Positions 63,501 through 64,000 of a stretch of 64,000 nt of DNA are shown piece by piece. The notes beneath the pieces are model-generated. The model saw nothing but the letters and a program-made list of their open reading frames with translations. It was not told the DNA's origin and made no database searches. Numbering within the stretch: position 1 is the stretch's first letter; each line of letters begins with the position of its first letter. The stretch spans positions 21,553,001 to 21,617,000 of the forward strand of contig CM050659.1 of NCBI GenBank assembly GCA_027574665.1, given 5' to 3'. The position numbers and the translations under genes were made by a program. Source of the DNA: Rhynochetos jubatus (lineage: Eukaryota; Chordata; Aves; Eurypygiformes; Rhynochetidae).

Positions 63501-64000
63501 CTGATATTTTTCAGTTTTGCCAATGGGATTACACAAAGCTGTAGATACTTTTTTCTGAGCAGTCTATCAGTTGATGAGCATGTCATTAAAACCAGACAGT
63601 TTTTTACAGCTTACATGGGCCATGACACAACACAAAGCCACAAGCTTATCTTTTACTGCACAAAAGGTCTTTCAAATGGAGCTATTAAATGTGAATTTGT
63701 AACTAAGATACTAATTCATTTTAGGGTTCACTGACTTCTTCGTTTAACCAATGTCCTCAAATATTTTCATTCATTTCATAGAGCTGGCAAACATCTTAAC
63801 TGGCAGCTGAGACTAAAGGATAGTTACTAATAGAAACCAACCCTCCTCCAATTCAAATGGCACATCAGGTTACAGAGCTTGGAGGAAGTCCTGGCCTAGG
63901 GAAACTAATGGCAAATTCCGGCTGAAGCAAATTCCATCCCATACACACTCCCTGCCTTCATTTCTGCCAGTGAGACAGGAGTGCTGTTGCACTGAAAATT
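57562..64000 (-). other. COL4A6 intron 1 (partial)
   Basis: At least 6.4 kb of non-coding sequence upstream of exon 2. I looked on the minus strand for a Met-start hydrophobic signal peptide ending in a phase-0 GT donor, and for a CpG-rich promoter, and found neither. Exon 1 is therefore expected beyond the right edge. A worn amniote repeat fragment lies at about 59790-59870. Confidence 0.75.
59790..59870 (+). repeat. Old amniote interspersed repeat fragment
   Basis: The fragment reads AAAACCCCACTGAAGTCAAA, then TCCATTGAATTTATTGGGAG followed by CAGGATCAAACTC. It matches the same reptile/bird repeat motif as the fragment near 50.0 kb (cccactgaagtcaatgg, ccattgacttcaatgggagcaggatc) and is the better copy. 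The element name is unknown to me. Confidence 0.5.

Overview
The window is vertebrate nuclear DNA: long AT-rich introns, short exons bounded by AG/GT, no operons and no prokaryote-style genes. Two CR1 retroposon copies with the CR1-type 3' end, together with worn MIR-type SINE and other old amniote repeat fragments, point to a sauropsid, most likely a bird. Interspersed repeats are sparse.

One gene accounts for all the coding sequence that can be supported. On the minus strand, 18 exons of a type IV collagen alpha chain run from about 57.56 kb down to 63. Translated and joined they give about 450 codons: a cysteine-bearing 7S start followed by Gly-X-Y repeats with interruptions. The chain is identified as alpha-6(IV), COL4A6, because several stretches match the human chain as I remember it. 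The best are the interruption with GPPPSTG and EFMGFPKGK (exon 11), [12 protein letters not shown] (exon 10), the DGCNGT 7S motif (exon 5) and PCGGRDC...CFPEKGARG (exon 2). I number the exons 2 to 19 on the assumption that a single signal-peptide exon lies upstream, beyond the right edge. The remaining triple helix and the NC1 domain lie beyond the left edge.

Layout, left to right: 1-21.9 kb holds exons 19 to 3, with introns from 125 bases to 5.1 kb. 21.9-57.5 kb is one intron of 35.6 kb (intron 2). 57478-57561 is exon 2. 57.6-64 kb is part of intron 1. In other vertebrates COL4A6 lies head-to-head with COL4A5, so COL4A5 would be expected further to the right; nothing of it is in this window.

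Non-coding items worth attention are a CR1 copy whose tail runs into the splice donor of exon 12, a perfect 19-bp inverted repeat at 24.4 kb, a four-copy 30-bp tandem repeat at 51.7 kb, a 20-bp palindrome at 29.9 kb, and several ancient amniote repeat fragments. I found no RNA gene, CRISPR array, plausible second gene or undescribed system.
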